Assembly (NCBI GenBank): GCA_029213005.1
Contig: JARGPI010000002.1
Span: forward strand, 247,108-311,107
Direction: 5' to 3'
DNA: 64,000 nucleotides
Origin: Verrucomicrobiales bacterium
GTDB taxonomy: Bacteria > Verrucomicrobiota > Verrucomicrobiia > Verrucomicrobiales > DEV007
The notes beneath the pieces are model-generated. The model searched no databases and was not told where the DNA came from. It was given only the letters and a program-made list of their open reading frames with translations. The number at the start of each line of letters is the position of its first letter. Position 1 is the stretch's first letter. The translations under genes were made by a program, and so were the position numbers. Below, piece after piece: positions 52,296-60,692 of this stretch.

Positions 52296-52313
52296 CCGGT
52301 TCCTGAGGGCGCC

Positions 52314-52383
52314 GTGATGCGGACACTCTTGTCCGCAAGCCTCCGCAGGTTCAGCGAGCCGCGGACAAGAGTGTCCGCCTCAC
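52314..52383. repeat. Inverted repeat with self-palindromic arms
   Basis: Left arm 52314-52336 and right arm 52361-52383 are reverse complements over 23 bp with one mismatch. Each arm also contains its own palindrome (GCGGACA, 4-nt centre, TGTCCGC). The 24-bp middle reads AAGCCTCCGCAGGTTCAGCG and AGCC. This may be a REP-like element of bacterial-repeat type; it could also end transcription of the 51969 gene. Confidence 0.85.
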
Positions 52384-52403
52384 AGGCACGTGCGAAATAG
52401 CAC

Positions 52404-52438
52404 TGTACAGGGTACATTTTCAGACTGTTCAGGGTACA
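52404..52438. repeat. 22-bp-period palindrome pair, locus D
   Basis: Units at 52404-52416 (TGTACAGGGTACA) and 52426-52438 (TGTTCAGGGTACA) with the 9-bp spacer TTTTCAGAC. It starts 21 bp after the inverted repeat and is followed by the GAGCAA tract. Confidence 0.9.
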
Positions 52439-52463
52439 ATCCAATACGCGCGGAAGGGGTAAA

Positions 52464-52530
52464 CTCTTGTTCTTGCTCGTAATCTTGTTCTTGATCCCGT
52501 TTTCCGAGCAAGAGCAAGAGCAAGAGCAAG
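52464..52530. repeat. GAGCAA hexamer tract with degenerate inverse copy
   Basis: 52506-52530 is four perfect GAGCAA units plus G. About 10 bp before it, 52464-52496 is a degenerate run of the complementary unit (CTTGTTCTTGCTCGTAATCT and TGTTCTTGATC). The two can fold on each other with mismatches. It ends 5 bp before the stop codon of the MOSC gene and could form a terminator-like or slippage-prone structure. Confidence 0.8.
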
Positions 52531-52534
52531 CCAG

Positions 52535-52990
52535 TTATTCAACCTTCAAGACTCCGCTGGAGAGAATCCTGACACGAAGCCCGCCTTTTCCCGCGAGGGC
52601 TTTTTCAGCGCCTTCGCAGAAGGCCTGTTCCATCCAGTAGCAGGGCCTGGCTTCCTCCACGCCTTCGAAGCGGATTCCCTGGACTTCAAATTCTTTGCCG
52701 ATAAGTGAGTTTAAATCCACTCCTTCGACGATGATATTCCGACGGAAGGCTTCAACTCCCCGGTCAAAGACGCCGAATCGTTCGCGGAGCTCGTGAAAAG
52801 TTTCGATTTCAAAGAAGGTGGCCTGGCCCTTGTAATTCTCTTTGTAATCAAAAAAACGATCGCCTTCGATGCCTTTTCCTTCGACGAGGGTGGCCGCATC
52901 GACCTCTTTAACTTCCGAAGTTCCGGGAGGCTGATTGTGGTGACCGAAGTAGTTGTGATCTTCGGATATGAAAATATGGCGGACTTTCAC
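52535..52990 (-). CDS. MOSC domain protein
   Basis: 151 residues, single MOSC domain, soluble. VEGKGIEGDRFFDYKENYKG holds the conserved G-D-R segment, RRNIIVEGVDLNSLIGKEF is the central signature, and ARPCYWMEQAFCEG holds the cysteine that in MOSC proteins may carry sulfur or bind molybdenum cofactor. Small MOSC proteins such as YiiM handle molybdenum cofactor or N-hydroxylated compounds. The mobA-fdhD gene is far away in the window, so no direct link is shown. It follows the 52996 gene by 5 bp. Confidence 0.85.
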   Translation of the reverse strand: MKVRHIFISEDHNYFGHHNQPPGTSEVKEVDAATLVEGKGIEGDRFFDYKENYKGQATFFEIETFHELRERFGVFDRGVEAFRRNIIVEGVDLNSLIGKEFEVQGIRFEGVEEARPCYWMEQAFCEGAEKALAGKGGLRVRILSSGVLKVE

Positions 52991-52995
52991 GTGCC

Positions 52996-53814
52996 TTATC
53001 CTCCCACTTTCACTCCGTAAAATTGATCCACGATCGGAGAAATCTTACTTTGAAGCGTTTTGACATCGGATTCCTTGAGGATTTCCTGCTCGGGAAGAGT
53101 CACGATTTCCTGAATCTCCTTCAGCGTGGTGATCACATTCTGGATGGCTTTATTTTTCTCCATCCGCGGAGCCATCGTTTCGAGATTGGAAACAAAATAT
53201 TCCACGATCTCCGGTTTGGCGATCACGGCGGCTTTTTCGGCATCGAAGGGCTCAAGGGAAGCGGCGCAACCGATCTCAAAGGCCCGTAACCAGCCACCGA
53301 GGGCGATCAGGTGAGCGAGATCCACGTCGCGAATCAGAACCATCTCTTTCTCGACGTCTTTCTGCGTCTGCGATAACTGATTTTTTAGGCTGTTCCAGTC
53401 TTTCAGGTTCTGGTGATCAAGCAACGCCTTGGTGTGGCTCTTGATTCGTTCGCCCGCACCAATTGCCTTGGCGTGATTGAGCAGGGAAAGCCCGACGGGC
53501 TCGAGATCGAGAAACTGTTCGGCTTCGACAGCGTAGAATCCGTCGGCGATGAGAAACCCGAGAGTAATTGCGACCATGGAACGGTCCGTGCTCGTTTCCG
53601 TGGGAATAAAGCGCTTCAATTCCTCGTAGGGAAGGGGGCGCAGCTTTTTGAGATCATCAAAAATTTTCCGAATCGACGGAGTGGTAAACTCGTTGATTCC
53701 AAACTCCTCACGAACGTGTTCATCTTCGAGGAGTTCATCCGGAATATCTTGAGCGAAAGAAAACCAACAGCTCAGCGAGGAGAAAACAAGGGTCAGAAAT
53801 AGTAACTTCTTCAT
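52996..53814 (-). CDS. Hypothetical secreted helical protein
   Basis: 272 residues with a signal peptide (MKKLLFLTLVFSSLSCWFSF). The mature part is mostly helical and charged (TPSIRKIFDDLKKLRPLPYE, AEQFLDLEPVGLSLLNHAKA, DVEKEMVLIRDVDLAHLIAL). It resembles Verrucomicrobiota proteins of unknown role; no catalytic motif is visible. It lies 5 bp before the MOSC gene on the same strand, so both are probably co-transcribed. Confidence 0.7.
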   Translation of the reverse strand: MKKLLFLTLVFSSLSCWFSFAQDIPDELLEDEHVREEFGINEFTTPSIRKIFDDLKKLRPLPYEELKRFIPTETSTDRSMVAITLGFLIADGFYAVEAEQFLDLEPVGLSLLNHAKAIGAGERIKSHTKALLDHQNLKDWNSLKNQLSQTQKDVEKEMVLIRDVDLAHLIALGGWLRAFEIGCAASLEPFDAEKAAVIAKPEIVEYFVSNLETMAPRMEKNKAIQNVITTLKEIQEIVTLPEQEILKESDVKTLQSKISPIVDQFYGVKVGG

Positions 53815-53989
53815 GCGGCAGGCATTTGTCCGAAGTCAGAAACGATCGAATCCTCCGGATGCTAGGTTTATTGAAGTTCTTTAAGGTATGTTAGCAAAAA
53901 AGCAAAGGAGAACTATTTCGGAAAATCTAACTTAATTTTCTAACGATTTCAGCGTGTCTACGTTAGTGAGTGACAGAATACCCGTGAAT

Positions 53990-54757
53990 ATGACAAAAAT
54001 CTCATGGTTATCCAGTTCCTGCCACCTCGCGTTTGCAATCTGTCTGCCATTTCTCTGCAGTTGCACGGTTAAATCGGGAGCTTACAAGGATACCGCTTTC
54101 TCCATGGAGGTCTCAGTGCCTCAACAAAAAATGGCTGTCTACCACAACGGTAGAATGGTGAAAAAGTACCCCGTCTCGACTTCGAAATTCGGAATCGGGG
54201 ATGAAAAAGGGAGCTACAAAACGCCGGTCGGCAAAATGGAAGTTGCTGAGAAAATCGGCGAAGGGAAACCATTTGGCGCCGTGTTTAAAAGCCGCAAATG
54301 GACAGGCGAGGTAATCAAACCGAATTCTCCCGGACGCGATCCGATCGTTTCCCGGATCCTCTGGTTGCATGGCCTGGAACCGAAAAATAAGAACGCCTAC
54401 TCACGATGTATCTATATCCACGGGACGGCTGCGGAGAAAGATGTCGGGAAAAAAGCGAGTTACGGATGCATCCGGATGAAATCCAATGATGTCATCGAGC
54501 TTTACGATCGGGTTGGATTTGGCACGCCGGTAAATGTGGTGAACCGCAAACTGTATGCCGGGGTGGATAAACCGGACGTGCCGCTGACGGATGACATCAC
54601 GGTTCCGGTTGCGGCGCGTGAGCTCCCCTCAATTTTTGTGAAACCCGTCGAAAACGACATCAAACTCGGGGATTTGCCCCCTGACGTTGCGGCCCGTGAA
54701 CTCGTAAAACGGGAGGGATTTGAAGTTTCTTACTTCACAATCGAACCGAATTACTAG
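53990..54757 (+). CDS. L,D-transpeptidase lipoprotein (YkuD family)
   Basis: 255 residues from ATG 53990; an in-frame start 12 codons upstream also exists. The N-terminus has a lipoprotein signal with LCSC, so it is probably anchored to a membrane. The YkuD domain runs from about 40 to 190: MAVYHNGRMVKKYPVSTSKF, SYKTPVGKMEV, IYIHGTAAEKDVGKKASYGC and the catalytic Cys at about 160 in SYGCIRM. The enzyme makes 3-3 peptidoglycan cross-links or attaches proteins to peptidoglycan in the periplasm. The tail past 200 (DITVPVAARELPSIFVKPVE) is extra. It precedes rpsT, which has its own promoter. Confidence 0.9.
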   Translation: MTKISWLSSSCHLAFAICLPFLCSCTVKSGAYKDTAFSMEVSVPQQKMAVYHNGRMVKKYPVSTSKFGIGDEKGSYKTPVGKMEVAEKIGEGKPFGAVFKSRKWTGEVIKPNSPGRDPIVSRILWLHGLEPKNKNAYSRCIYIHGTAAEKDVGKKASYGCIRMKSNDVIELYDRVGFGTPVNVVNRKLYAGVDKPDVPLTDDITVPVAARELPSIFVKPVENDIKLGDLPPDVAARELVKREGFEVSYFTIEPNY

Positions 54758-54763
54758 ATTTTC

Positions 54764-54791
54764 TTGACGGGGGCGGAAATCGGTGTAGATT
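54764..54791 (+). promoter_or_regulatory. Promoter of rpsT
   Basis: TTGACG (-35) at 54764-54769, a 16-nt spacer, and TAGATT (-10) at 54786-54791. Transcription would start near 54798, about 32 nt before the rpsT ATG; AGGAAA lies 8 bp before that ATG. Confidence 0.75.
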
Positions 54792-54829
54792 CCGCGCCTT
54801 CGAAACACTCAGGTTTAGGAAACTTAGAT

Positions 54830-55096
54830 ATGGCTAACAACGCTTCAGCAAAGAAAAGAATTCGTCAGACCGAAACGGCGACGCTTAGAAACCGTGCAGT
54901 AAAAAGTCGTCTCCGGACTTTCCGGAAGCAGCTTTTGGCCGCTATTGAAGACGGTGATGCTGAAAAGTCAACTAAAGCTTACAACCAGTATGCTTCTGCA
55001 GCTGACCGTGCCGCTAAGAACAACGTGATTCACAAAAACGCAGCAAGCCGGATGAAAGCCCGGATGGCGGCCCGTTTGAATCCGAAGTCTGCCTAA
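54830..55096 (+). CDS. rpsT: 30S ribosomal protein S20
   Basis: 88 residues, normal length, from ATG 54830; AGGAAA upstream sets the start and excludes an earlier in-frame start at 54764, which lies inside the promoter. ANNASAKKRIRQTETATLRN and HKNAASRMKARMAARL are S20 signatures. S20 binds 16S rRNA early in 30S assembly. Confidence 0.96.
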   Translation: MANNASAKKRIRQTETATLRNRAVKSRLRTFRKQLLAAIEDGDAEKSTKAYNQYASAADRAAKNNVIHKNAASRMKARMAARLNPKSA

Positions 55097-55143
55097 GCCG
55101 ATTTTTACACCTACATTTCGAAAATTTTAGAGTAAGCTGACTG

Positions 55144-55569
55144 ATGAAGTCAGCTTTCTTTGTGTTCGGAATTCTCGTTTTCCTCGTTTCGAACTCCATC
55201 GGGCAGAATGCGGTGTCCGATGCGAGAAAAAAGCTGTCTGAAAGAGGGCAAACGGGCAATACCGGAGCTTTTGTCTCACCTTCTCAGTCGAAAAGTCAGA
55301 CCATTGTATCCTACGTCACATTCGTGAGCAAGGAGCGGGAGTGGTCAGATGCTGAGGGCCGCAAAATGACGGGGCGGCTCGTGGCGTTCTCTGCGCCGGA
55401 ACCCGGGAAAACAGGACCGGTTGTCATATTAAAAGACGGCATGGTGCGCCTTCGCAGAACCGGCGCTCAGGCCAGTAACGATCTACCGCTGGAGAAGCTG
55501 TCTCAGGCCGATCAACTATTTGTGAAAGCGCTCGAAGCGGGAATTAAGAAAAGCGCCGCGCAGCCCTGA
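55144..55569 (+). CDS. Small secreted SHD1-like protein
   Basis: 141 residues with a signal peptide (MKSAFFVFGILVFLVSNSIG). The second half resembles an SHD1 domain (SLA1 homology domain): SDAEGRKMTGRLVAFSAPEP, VVILKDGMVRLRRTGAQA, PLEKLSQADQLFVKALEAGI, a small beta module seen in many secreted PVC proteins. The stop is directly followed by the ATG of the helicase gene with no gap, so they share a transcript though a functional link is unclear. Confidence 0.75.
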   Translation: MKSAFFVFGILVFLVSNSIGQNAVSDARKKLSERGQTGNTGAFVSPSQSKSQTIVSYVTFVSKEREWSDAEGRKMTGRLVAFSAPEPGKTGPVVILKDGMVRLRRTGAQASNDLPLEKLSQADQLFVKALEAGIKKSAAQP

Positions 55570-58140
55570 ATGGACGGCGAGACGACTTTTTATTCCTCTC
55601 TGAGTGCTCCGACGGCGAAGTGGTTTCGTAAAACCTTTCGCGGTCCGACGGAAGCTCAGACTCTTTGTGTGCCGGCGATTTTGGAGCAGCGTAGCATTCT
55701 GCTTTCGTCGCCCACGGGGTCGGGGAAAACGCTGGCGGGATTCCTCGGGATTATTGACCGGCTTGCGACCGAGCATCAGGAGGGGGCGCTTCCGGCCAGG
55801 GGTGTTCAGTGTATTTACCTGTCTCCGCTCCGGGCTCTCGCCTACGATATTGAGAAAAATTTGAAGCAGCCGCTGGAAGGTTTGGGACTTTCGGAAACGA
55901 TCACGGTGGGGATGCGAACGGGCGATACCACCGCCAGTGAAAGAGCGAAACAACGGCGGAAACCGCCTCATATTTTAATCACTACGCCAGAGAGTCTCGC
56001 CATCATTTTGCCGCAGGCGGGATTTCGGGACGCGCTGAGTCGTTGCCGCTTTGTGATTATCGACGAATTGCACGCTTTTGTGGAAAACAAACGGGGCGCG
56101 CACCTGTCGATTTCGCTGGAGAGAATAGAGCGAATGCGGCGAATGACGAAACAGGAACCGCTCTGCCGGATCGGTTTGTCAGCGACGGTGGCGCCGATGG
56201 ATACGGTCGGCGAATTCCTCTGTGGCTCCGGGCCGAAGCCGATCATTGCAGAGGCGCGAATCGAGCGCCGCGCCATTGTCGAGGTGATGACCCCGGTTCG
56301 GAAACATCCCTATCCGCCGGCGGGTTATACGGCGACCCGGGTGATTCGCGATATCGCGGCCGTTGTGGAGCGGAATCGCACCACTCTCATTTTCACCAAT
56401 ACCCGCTCGGGAGCCGAGAGGATCTCACATCGCTTGAAATTGGCGCTTCCGGATCTGAATGCGAAAATCGAGTGTCATCACTCTTCTCTGGATCGCGATG
56501 TGCGGCAGGAGGTTGAGGATCGTCTCAAACTGGGGGAGCTCCGCGCTGTGGTTTGCTCAACCTCACTGGAACTCGGGCTCGATATCGGCAATATCGACAC
56601 GGTGATCATGGTGAGCACACCGAAAGGAATCTCGAAAGCGCTCCAGCGGATCGGACGGTCGGGTCATTCCATCGACCAGATGAGTCACGGGGTTCTCGTC
56701 GCGACCAACATCAATGATTTGATCGAATGTATCGTCTGTGCGCGACTCACCAGAGATCGCGTCCTCGATCCGGTGAGGATTTTGACCAGCGGAAACGACG
56801 CGGTTGCCCAGCATGTGCTTGGCATGGCGATGGATGGAGGTGTGTCTGCTGACGACGCTTTTGAGACCGTGACCTCGGCCTATCCATTTCGGGAGCTGAA
56901 AAGGACGACCTTTGACCGGATTGTGAGGTATCTGGAGGGAGGGGGAAAATCTCTCGAGGGGCAGTATCGGGAGGCATTCGGCAAAATCGAAGAACGGGAC
57001 GGGGCCTATTTTACCGTGAATCGCAAGGTGGAGCGGGATTACCTGGTGAATGTCGGGACAATTCATTCCGAGGGCATGGTAAATGTCATTTTAAATCGCC
57101 GCCGCCTTGGTTCGGTCGAAGAGAACTTTGTGAAAAACCTCAAGCCCGGAGATATTTTTGTCCTGGGTGGGAAGACCGTAAAGTTGAAAGAGGCGGGGAT
57201 GAACGGGATAAAGGTCACCGACGCAGCGGGGCGGCTCCCCACGGTGCCTTCCTGGAATGCCAACAAGATGCCGCTGGCGTCGGGGATTGCTGACGAGGTA
57301 GCCCGACTCCGCACGTTGATGGATCAATTTCTGTCCGATGAAGAGGAGCCGGATGTAATCCTGGATTGGTTGATCGAGGAGTGGGAGATTTCGTCGACAA
57401 ACGCTTCGGCGGTTCTGGAGCATTTTAAAACTCAGCTTCTCCTGTCGGCGATTCCTACCAAAAACCGATTTTTGATCGAGCAATTTCAAGACGAGGAAAA
57501 CGACCCCGAGCGGGTTCATTTCTTCTTCCATTCCCTGATCGGGCGCTCCGCGAACGATGCTCTGTCCCGGATCGTGAGTTATCGGGTCAAGGAAGCAGTC
57601 GGGGGAAACGCTCTCGTCACGATCGATGATTACGGCTTTCTTCTCAGCCTGTTGACCTTTCAAAAGATGGGTGTCGAAGAATGGAAAGAGCTTTTCCTGA
57701 GTGAAAGTCCGGTGGAAGATGATCTGAAAGCGGCGCTTCAGGGGGCTCAGCTCGTAAAATGGCAGTTTGGAGGCGTCGCACAAACCGGTCTGATGGTTCC
57801 GCGGAACCTTCCCGGAAAAGAACGGGCGATTCGTCAGTTGCGCTGGAGTTCAGACATTTTGTTTGATGTCTTGAGCGAGCACGAGCCTGATCATCCATTG
57901 ATGGAACAGGCTTATCACGAGGCGGTTCACACTTTTCTCGATCTCGATCGGGCTGCCGATTTTTTGAAGCAGGTCCCCGGCATGGAATGGGAACTCCGCG
58001 AGGTTCCCGCGGTTTCACCCTTTGCTTTCGGGCTTTACGCCAGCAAGATCAGGGAAAGTATGATGTTGGAGAATCCCGACGAAGCGATCGAGCGGCTGTA
58101 TCAGACCATGCAGAAAAAGCTCGGTCGGGACGCGGATTGA
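55570..58140 (+). CDS. Lhr-type DEAD/DEAH helicase
   Basis: 856 residues. Superfamily 2 helicase of the Lhr core type: Q-like start TEAQTLCVPAILEQRSILLS, Walker A SPTGSGKT, DELH motif in FVIIDELHAFVENKRGAHLS, SAT in IGLSATVAP, and motif VI RIGRSGHSI. The C-terminal half (from about 400) matches the Lhr winged-helix and beta regions (PGDIFVLGGKTVKLKEAGM, TVPSWNANKMPLASGI). Lhr enzymes unwind DNA-RNA hybrids and branched DNA in repair. The length is near that of Lhr-core proteins, so the long C-terminal extension of E. coli Lhr is absent. Confidence 0.9.
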   Translation: MDGETTFYSSLSAPTAKWFRKTFRGPTEAQTLCVPAILEQRSILLSSPTGSGKTLAGFLGIIDRLATEHQEGALPARGVQCIYLSPLRALAYDIEKNLKQPLEGLGLSETITVGMRTGDTTASERAKQRRKPPHILITTPESLAIILPQAGFRDALSRCRFVIIDELHAFVENKRGAHLSISLERIERMRRMTKQEPLCRIGLSATVAPMDTVGEFLCGSGPKPIIAEARIERRAIVEVMTPVRKHPYPPAGYTATRVIRDIAAVVERNRTTLIFTNTRSGAERISHRLKLALPDLNAKIECHHSSLDRDVRQEVEDRLKLGELRAVVCSTSLELGLDIGNIDTVIMVSTPKGISKALQRIGRSGHSIDQMSHGVLVATNINDLIECIVCARLTRDRVLDPVRILTSGNDAVAQHVLGMAMDGGVSADDAFETVTSAYPFRELKRTTFDRIVRYLEGGGKSLEGQYREAFGKIEERDGAYFTVNRKVERDYLVNVGTIHSEGMVNVILNRRRLGSVEENFVKNLKPGDIFVLGGKTVKLKEAGMNGIKVTDAAGRLPTVPSWNANKMPLASGIADEVARLRTLMDQFLSDEEEPDVILDWLIEEWEISSTNASAVLEHFKTQLLLSAIPTKNRFLIEQFQDEENDPERVHFFFHSLIGRSANDALSRIVSYRVKEAVGGNALVTIDDYGFLLSLLTFQKMGVEEWKELFLSESPVEDDLKAALQGAQLVKWQFGGVAQTGLMVPRNLPGKERAIRQLRWSSDILFDVLSEHEPDHPLMEQAYHEAVHTFLDLDRAADFLKQVPGMEWELREVPAVSPFAFGLYASKIRESMMLENPDEAIERLYQTMQKKLGRDAD

Positions 58141-58146
58141 TCCGCC

Positions 58147-58836
58147 TTACATCTGCTGAGGAATGATGTGAATCTCAACCCGGCGGTTTTCCGCTTTTCC
58201 GGTCGCAGTGGAATTCGATGCGATCGGCTGAGTTTCCCCGAAGCCTCTGGCAATGAGACGGCCTGAAACCACGCCGCGACCAGCCAGATAACGGGAAACT
58301 GATGTGGCCCGCTTCTCGGAAAGCGTCTGATTGTAGGCATTATCGCCATCGGCATCTGCGTGGCCGTTCACATTTACCATCGTTTTGTTAAATTCGTTCA
58401 GAACGATCGCCACCGAATCGAGCGTATTGGCTGCCTGAGGCCGGATATCGGACTTTGCCGTTTCAAACGTAACATCGTTCGGCATGTTGAGGATCAGGTT
58501 GTTACCGAGACGGGTGACGCTGACTCCGGTACCCTGAAGTCTTGCGCGGATCACAGCCTCCTGTTTATCCATGTACCGGCCGATACCGGCGCCGGCGAGA
58601 CCACCTGCTGCGGCGCCGATTACAGCGCCACGTCCTGCGTCGCCGTCGCCTGTGTTGTTGCCGATGACTGCTCCGAGAATGGCTCCGCCAGCTGCGCCGA
58701 CCATCGCCTTTTGGGCTGTGTTCGTCATTTCCTGCTCACCAGTGTAGGGGTTAGTGGTTTTACAACCGATCAGACCGAGCATTGCGATGGCTGCGGTCGG
58801 GATAAAGTGTTTAAAAGATAGGGGTGCCTTTGGCAT
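58147..58836 (-). CDS. OmpA-family lipoprotein with glycine zipper
   Basis: 229 residues. The lipobox LIGC puts the acylated Cys at about 25. Residues about 40-90 are a glycine-zipper region (AAGGAILGAVIGNNTGDGDA, AAAGGLAGAGIGRYMD). The last 115 residues are an OmpA/MotB domain that binds peptidoglycan: MVNVNGHADADGDNAYNQTL, SEKRATSVSRYLAGRG, ARGFGETQPIASN, RRVEIHI. It is like YiaD and tethers the outer membrane to the cell wall. Converges on the helicase gene with a 6-bp gap. Confidence 0.93.
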   Translation of the reverse strand: MPKAPLSFKHFIPTAAIAMLGLIGCKTTNPYTGEQEMTNTAQKAMVGAAGGAILGAVIGNNTGDGDAGRGAVIGAAAGGLAGAGIGRYMDKQEAVIRARLQGTGVSVTRLGNNLILNMPNDVTFETAKSDIRPQAANTLDSVAIVLNEFNKTMVNVNGHADADGDNAYNQTLSEKRATSVSRYLAGRGVVSGRLIARGFGETQPIASNSTATGKAENRRVEIHIIPQQM

Positions 58837-58961
58837 ACGCGATATTCTTCCAACAAATTCATACTGTCAAAGGAAAGCAAAGGGACCATCGCTAAGCATT
58901 TGATTCGGTGACAAGGCTTGAATCCCCGTGTTTCCTGTGACACGGATACCACCAACCACGA

Positions 58962-60251
58962 ATGCAGAACCGTTTTTACCAGAGCTTCGATATCGAGAGA
59001 CGGGATAAGTCCGTTCCAATCAATACGGAGGACTATCGCAGCCCGTTTCAGCAGGACCGGGACCGGATTATTCATACCGGGGCCTTTCGACGTCTCCAGA
59101 ACAAAACCCAGGTTTTCTTTTCGGGGGAATACGATTTTTATCGAACCCGGTTAACTCATTCGATTGAGGTGGCTCAGATCGGGCGCGGGATCTGTCAGCG
59201 CCTCCAGTCGGCCTCGGATTTGCTCTCGGATGATTATTTCGTCGATTCTGATCTCGTGGAGGCTTGCTGTTTGTCGCATGACTTGGGGCATCCGCCCTAC
59301 GGGCATACCGGCGAGCGGGTTATTCATGAAAAAATGAAGCCCTTCGGGGGGTTCGAAGGTAACGCTCAGACACTTCGCCTGCTCGGGAATACTGCTTTCG
59401 GAGAGGTGAAAGGGATCAATCCTACGAGAGGAATGGTCGACGGGGTGCTGAAATACAAGACGTTTTACAGTGAGCTGGATAACCCAACCAACCATTTCAT
59501 CTACGATAATCAGAAAGACTGGCTCGACTTTGTTTTTGCGGGCCGATCATTTCCTGAAGGGGTGGCGCCCGGCAAACAGCGGGACGCCCACAAGTCGATA
59601 GAGTGTCAGATCATGGATTGGGCGGATGATACTGCCTATTCGCTGAACGATATTGCCGACGGGATTCAGGCCGGGTTTCTCACCATCGAAAAAATCGAGA
59701 AATGGGCTTCCCGGAAAGAACTGACCGATAATGAATCGGACCTTGTGAAGAGCCTGCTGGATAACATCATTCGGCGAAACCGGGTGGAATCCACGATCGG
59801 ATACAAAATCGGGCAGTTTATCCGGTATGCCGAACTCGAAGAACAGGAGCATTTCCTCGCTGACTTGACGAATCGCTATCGTTACAAACTGGTGATCCCT
59901 GCCGAAATAAAAGAGGAGTGCAAACTCTACAAAAAGATGGCTTTCGAAATCGTCTTTCAGTCTCAGCAAATGCGCCAGCTCGATCGAAAAGCCGATCTGG
60001 TCCTATCCCGACTGTTTGATGAATACGCGAATTTCTACATTCGCAAAGAGCCCGGCCGGGGCAAAGATCACTACCAGTTATTTTCCGATGAAGAAGAGGA
60101 GCGAATTTTCGCGGACGGCTTGAGTCAGAGCGACCGGGCCCGTATCGTTTGCGATACCATTGCCCGCATGACTGACGGAGTGGTGAGAAGGAATTACAAG
60201 CGTCTCTTCGATGTGGATTACGGGTCGATCGGCGATCTCGTATCCGGGTAG
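58962..60251 (+). CDS. dgt: Deoxyguanosinetriphosphate triphosphohydrolase (dGTPase)
   Basis: 429 residues. HD-superfamily enzyme that splits dGTP or other dNTPs to nucleoside and triphosphate, keeping dNTP pools in balance. GAFRRLQNKTQVF and TRLTHSIEVAQIGRGICQRL start the domain; the HD motif is in HDLGHPPYGHTGE at about 106-118; DWADDTAYSLNDIADGIQAG carries the further metal Asp. The N-terminus RDKSVPINTEDYRSPFQQDR is typical of the dGTPase-like family. The next gene (arsR) follows 55 bp later. Confidence 0.93.
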   Translation: MQNRFYQSFDIERRDKSVPINTEDYRSPFQQDRDRIIHTGAFRRLQNKTQVFFSGEYDFYRTRLTHSIEVAQIGRGICQRLQSASDLLSDDYFVDSDLVEACCLSHDLGHPPYGHTGERVIHEKMKPFGGFEGNAQTLRLLGNTAFGEVKGINPTRGMVDGVLKYKTFYSELDNPTNHFIYDNQKDWLDFVFAGRSFPEGVAPGKQRDAHKSIECQIMDWADDTAYSLNDIADGIQAGFLTIEKIEKWASRKELTDNESDLVKSLLDNIIRRNRVESTIGYKIGQFIRYAELEEQEHFLADLTNRYRYKLVIPAEIKEECKLYKKMAFEIVFQSQQMRQLDRKADLVLSRLFDEYANFYIRKEPGRGKDHYQLFSDEEEERIFADGLSQSDRARIVCDTIARMTDGVVRRNYKRLFDVDYGSIGDLVSG

Positions 60252-60306
60252 GGAATCTCTTTTTTATTTTCGGGACTTTGCGATTCCGCTTTGATAATCT
60301 CGTGGG

Positions 60307-60645
60307 ATGGAAGCTCCCCCGGGGACGTGTCAGCCATATCTCAAAGCGCTTTCCGACGCGACGCGTTGGCAGATGGTCGAGGTATTGATTGCATCGCCAT
60401 CCGCAATAACGCTCGGGGAGCTCGCTCAGCGCATTGGGGTTTCGAACTACAACGCATCGCGTCACACGTCGATTTTAGAGGAAGTCGGCATCCTCGAATC
60501 GCGCCGCGTCGGCCGGAACAAGATGCTCTCAGTATCGACCGAGCTTCGCGAATCGATCGAGAAAGGGGACGGGCAGGCGGTTGTTCTAAATTTAGGGTGC
60601 TGCACCTTCCAGTTTCCGGCACAAAGATCGGGTGAAATTAAATAG
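60307..60645 (+). CDS. ArsR-family transcriptional regulator
   Basis: 112 residues. Winged-helix DNA-binding protein: KALSDATRWQMVEVLIASPS, then the helix-turn-helix LGELAQRIGVSNYNASRHTS and the wing ILESRRVGRNKMLSVST. The C-terminus has a Cys pair (LGCCTFQFPAQ) that could bind metal or sense thiol/arsenite. It is followed directly by a palindrome and then pstSCAB, so it probably controls phosphate (or arsenate-related) uptake genes. No similar palindrome is found before its own start, so it does not obviously control itself by this site. Confidence 0.88.
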   Translation: MEAPPGTCQPYLKALSDATRWQMVEVLIASPSAITLGELAQRIGVSNYNASRHTSILEEVGILESRRVGRNKMLSVSTELRESIEKGDGQAVVLNLGCCTFQFPAQRSGEIK

Positions 60646-60661
60646 TTGCGCAATTGTGCAA
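60646..60661. promoter_or_regulatory. Candidate ArsR operator before pstS
   Basis: TTGCGCAATTGTGCAA: a 16-bp palindrome with one mismatched pair, starting the base after the arsR stop and ending 31 bp before the pstS start. Its size and symmetry fit a dimeric winged-helix regulator; TTGCGCAA-type half sites are known for ArsR proteins. Confidence 0.65.
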
Positions 60662-60692
60662 TTAATGGAATTCGTTTTTATCCGATTCATTT

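Noticed and set aside
57091..57783. 230-residue open frame on the minus strand
   Set aside because: Antisense to the Lhr-type helicase with no domain.
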